From: an uncultured Mycoplasmatota bacterium
GTDB taxonomy: Bacteria; Bacillota_I; Bacilli_A; RF39; UBA660
Direction: 5' to 3'
Length of the DNA: 5,800 nucleotides
NCBI GenBank assembly: GCA_946497375.1
Contig: CAMMKE010000064.1
Span: forward strand, 1-5,800
Shown: piece after piece, positions 4,783 through 5,800 of the stretch
How positions within the stretch are numbered: position 1 is the stretch's first letter
How the letters are laid out: each line of letters opens with the position of its first letter
Notes under the pieces: model-generated
What the model was told of the DNA's origin: nothing
Database searches by the model: none
What the model saw: the letters and a program-made list of their open reading frames with translations, nothing else
Translations under genes and position numbers: made by a program

Positions 4783-5745
4783 ATGGATAAAATATCAGTT
4801 ATTGTACCTTGTTATAATGAAGAAGAAGCACTACCTTTATTTTATAAAGAAATTAATAAAGCAATTAAAAAGATGAGTAATGTTTCTTTTGAACTTATCT
4901 TTGTAGATGATGGTAGTAGTGATAGAACTCTTAATGTTATTAAAGAATTTTCAAAAGATGATGATAATGTTAGATATATTTCTTTTTCAAGGAATTTTGG
5001 AAAAGAAGCGGCTATTTATGCAGGACTTGAATATAGTACTGGGGATTATGTAACACTTCTTGATGTTGATTTACAAGATCCTCCTAGTCTTATAGAGAAA
5101 ATGTATAAAATTATTACAACTAAAGATATTGATATTGTCGCTCTTAAGACAGATTCTCATAAAGAATATGGAATATTTAGAAGATTTTTTACAAGTTGTT
5201 ATTATAAATTAATATCTAAATTATCTAAAGTAGAGATGGTACCAGGAGCTAGGGACTTTAGATTAATGAAAAGACAAGTAGTTAATGCTGTATTAGAATT
5301 AAAAGAATATAATCGTTATAGTAAAGGTATATTTAGCTTTGTAGGATTTAAAACTAAATGGTTGACTTATGAAGTTCCAAAAAGAGTAGCAGGAACTAGT
5401 AAGTGGAGTTTCTTTAAGTTATTTACTTATGCAATTGATGCAATTATAGGTTATTCTACTGTTCCTTTAACAATTGCAGTAATTGTTGGAGTATTATTTT
5501 GTTTAATATCATTAATTTCTATTATCTTTATTATTATTAGGACTTTAATATTTGGAGATCCTGTAGCAGGTTGGCCATCTTTAGTTTGTATTATGTTTTT
5601 CTTAAGTGGAATTCAATTATTTTGTACAGGAATAAGTGGAGCTTATATTTCTAAAACATATACAGAAGTTAAAGGTAGACCTATTTATATAGTAAGAGAA
5701 ACTGAAAAAAAGTCAAAAATGAACGAAAATGAACGAAAACATTAA
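4783..5745 (+). CDS. GtrB/DPM1-like polyprenyl-phosphate glycosyltransferase (GT2)
   Basis: 320 residues. The cytoplasmic GT-A domain has VPCYNEE (8-14), VDDGSSD (41-47), SFSRNFGKEAAIYAG (67-81), the metal-binding DVDLQDPP (94-101), GARDFRLM (155-162), YSKGIFSFVGF (179-189) and the Arg...GTSKW segment (201-208). Two membrane helices follow (about 226-253 and 264-290), the tetrameric GtrB/CsbB/YfdH arrangement. It should transfer a hexose from a nucleotide sugar to undecaprenyl phosphate on the inner leaflet; the sugar cannot be predicted. GAGGA (4774-4779 region) precedes the ATG. With the GtrA-like gene just upstream it forms a lipid-linked sugar donor module. The last residues (KMNENERKH) do not look like family sequence: they are encoded by a 26-base exact duplicate of the start of the next gene, so the C-terminal tail seems to have been extended by a local duplication. 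Confidence -1.
   Translation: MDKISVIVPCYNEEEALPLFYKEINKAIKKMSNVSFELIFVDDGSSDRTLNVIKEFSKDDDNVRYISFSRNFGKEAAIYAGLEYSTGDYVTLLDVDLQDPPSLIEKMYKIITTKDIDIVALKTDSHKEYGIFRRFFTSCYYKLISKLSKVEMVPGARDFRLMKRQVVNAVLELKEYNRYSKGIFSFVGFKTKWLTYEVPKRVAGTSKWSFFKLFTYAIDAIIGYSTVPLTIAVIVGVLFCLISLISIIFIIIRTLIFGDPVAGWPSLVCIMFFLSGIQLFCTGISGAYISKTYTEVKGRPIYIVRETEKKSKMNENERKH
5714..5739 (+). repeat. 26-base direct repeat, copy 1 (in the glycosyltransferase 3' end)
   Basis: Identical to 5766-5791, offset 52 bases. Each copy is itself built from two AAAATGAACG units followed by AAAA. Here it encodes KMNENERK near the end of the glycosyltransferase. Confidence -1.
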
Positions 5746-5761
5746 TAAATAAGGAAAAAGG

Positions 5762-5800
5762 ATGGCAAAAATGAACGAAAATGAACGAAAAGTTGATTTA
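5762..5800 (+). CDS. start of a further gene in the cluster (3' end outside window)
   Basis: Only 13 codons are visible (MAKMNENERKVDL). The start is supported by AAGGA (5751-5755), six bases before ATG 5762, and by continuation of an open frame to the window end. ATG codons at 5771 and 5781 are in-frame alternatives. It lies 16 bases after the glycosyltransferase stop on the same strand, so it is probably part of the same operon. Nothing about function can be read from this fragment; a glycosyltransferase or large membrane protein would be typical at this place. Confidence -1.
   Translation, partial: MAKMNENERKVDL
5766..5791 (+). repeat. 26-base direct repeat, copy 2 (start of the next gene)
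   Basis: Identical to 5714-5739. Here it encodes the N-terminal KMNENERK of the gene starting at 5762. The 52-base offset is not a multiple of three, yet both copies are read to the same peptide because they lie in separate genes. Confidence -1.

Overview
The window is AT-rich DNA that looks like a low-GC Firmicutes or Tenericutes-type bacterium, probably a gut member of Bacilli/Clostridia. The reasons are A/T-ending codons throughout, purine-rich Shine-Dalgarno sites, a clostridial-type pyruvate phosphate dikinase, and a CptN-like type III toxin. Every Trp codon in the recognised genes is TGG and every stop is TAA or TAG, so nothing points to recoded TGA.

Layout. Bases 1-1596 are the 3' part of a pyruvate phosphate dikinase gene (central metabolism). 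Two bases later comes a small gene (1599-2033) of unknown function with a papain-like Cys/His/Asp pattern, closed by a terminator that overlaps its stop codon. Bases 2047-3402 hold the notable region: two head-to-tail copies of a type III (RNA-protein) toxin-antitoxin cassette. Copy A (about 2107-2565) has a promoter, two RNA antitoxin repeats and a terminator, but its toxin gene is a remnant left by a 5' deletion and a frameshift. Copy B (about 2617-3402) is complete: a promoter embedded in a 38-base perfect palindrome, two antitoxin repeats of 50 and 49 bases, a strong terminator, a 90-base leader and an intact 156-residue toxin of the CptN/ToxN type. All four repeats can fold into the same H-type pseudoknot, and paired positions change together between repeats.

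Bases 3466-5800 are an envelope-glycan cluster: a membrane-anchored SGNH/GDSL hydrolase, a GtrA-family four-helix membrane protein, a GtrB/DPM1-like polyprenyl-phosphate glycosyltransferase with two C-terminal helices, and the first 13 codons of a further gene. GtrB-type enzymes load a sugar onto a lipid carrier and GtrA-type proteins are thought to help flip it; the extracytoplasmic hydrolase could act on acyl groups of a surface polymer. A 26-base exact duplication links the 3' end of the glycosyltransferase gene to the start of the next gene.

The toxin-antitoxin region is the likely mobile or accessory element between two housekeeping-type regions. Its story of duplication, loss of one toxin and retention of an orphan structured antitoxin is the most interesting content. 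No transposase, integrase, tRNA, rRNA or CRISPR array is visible.
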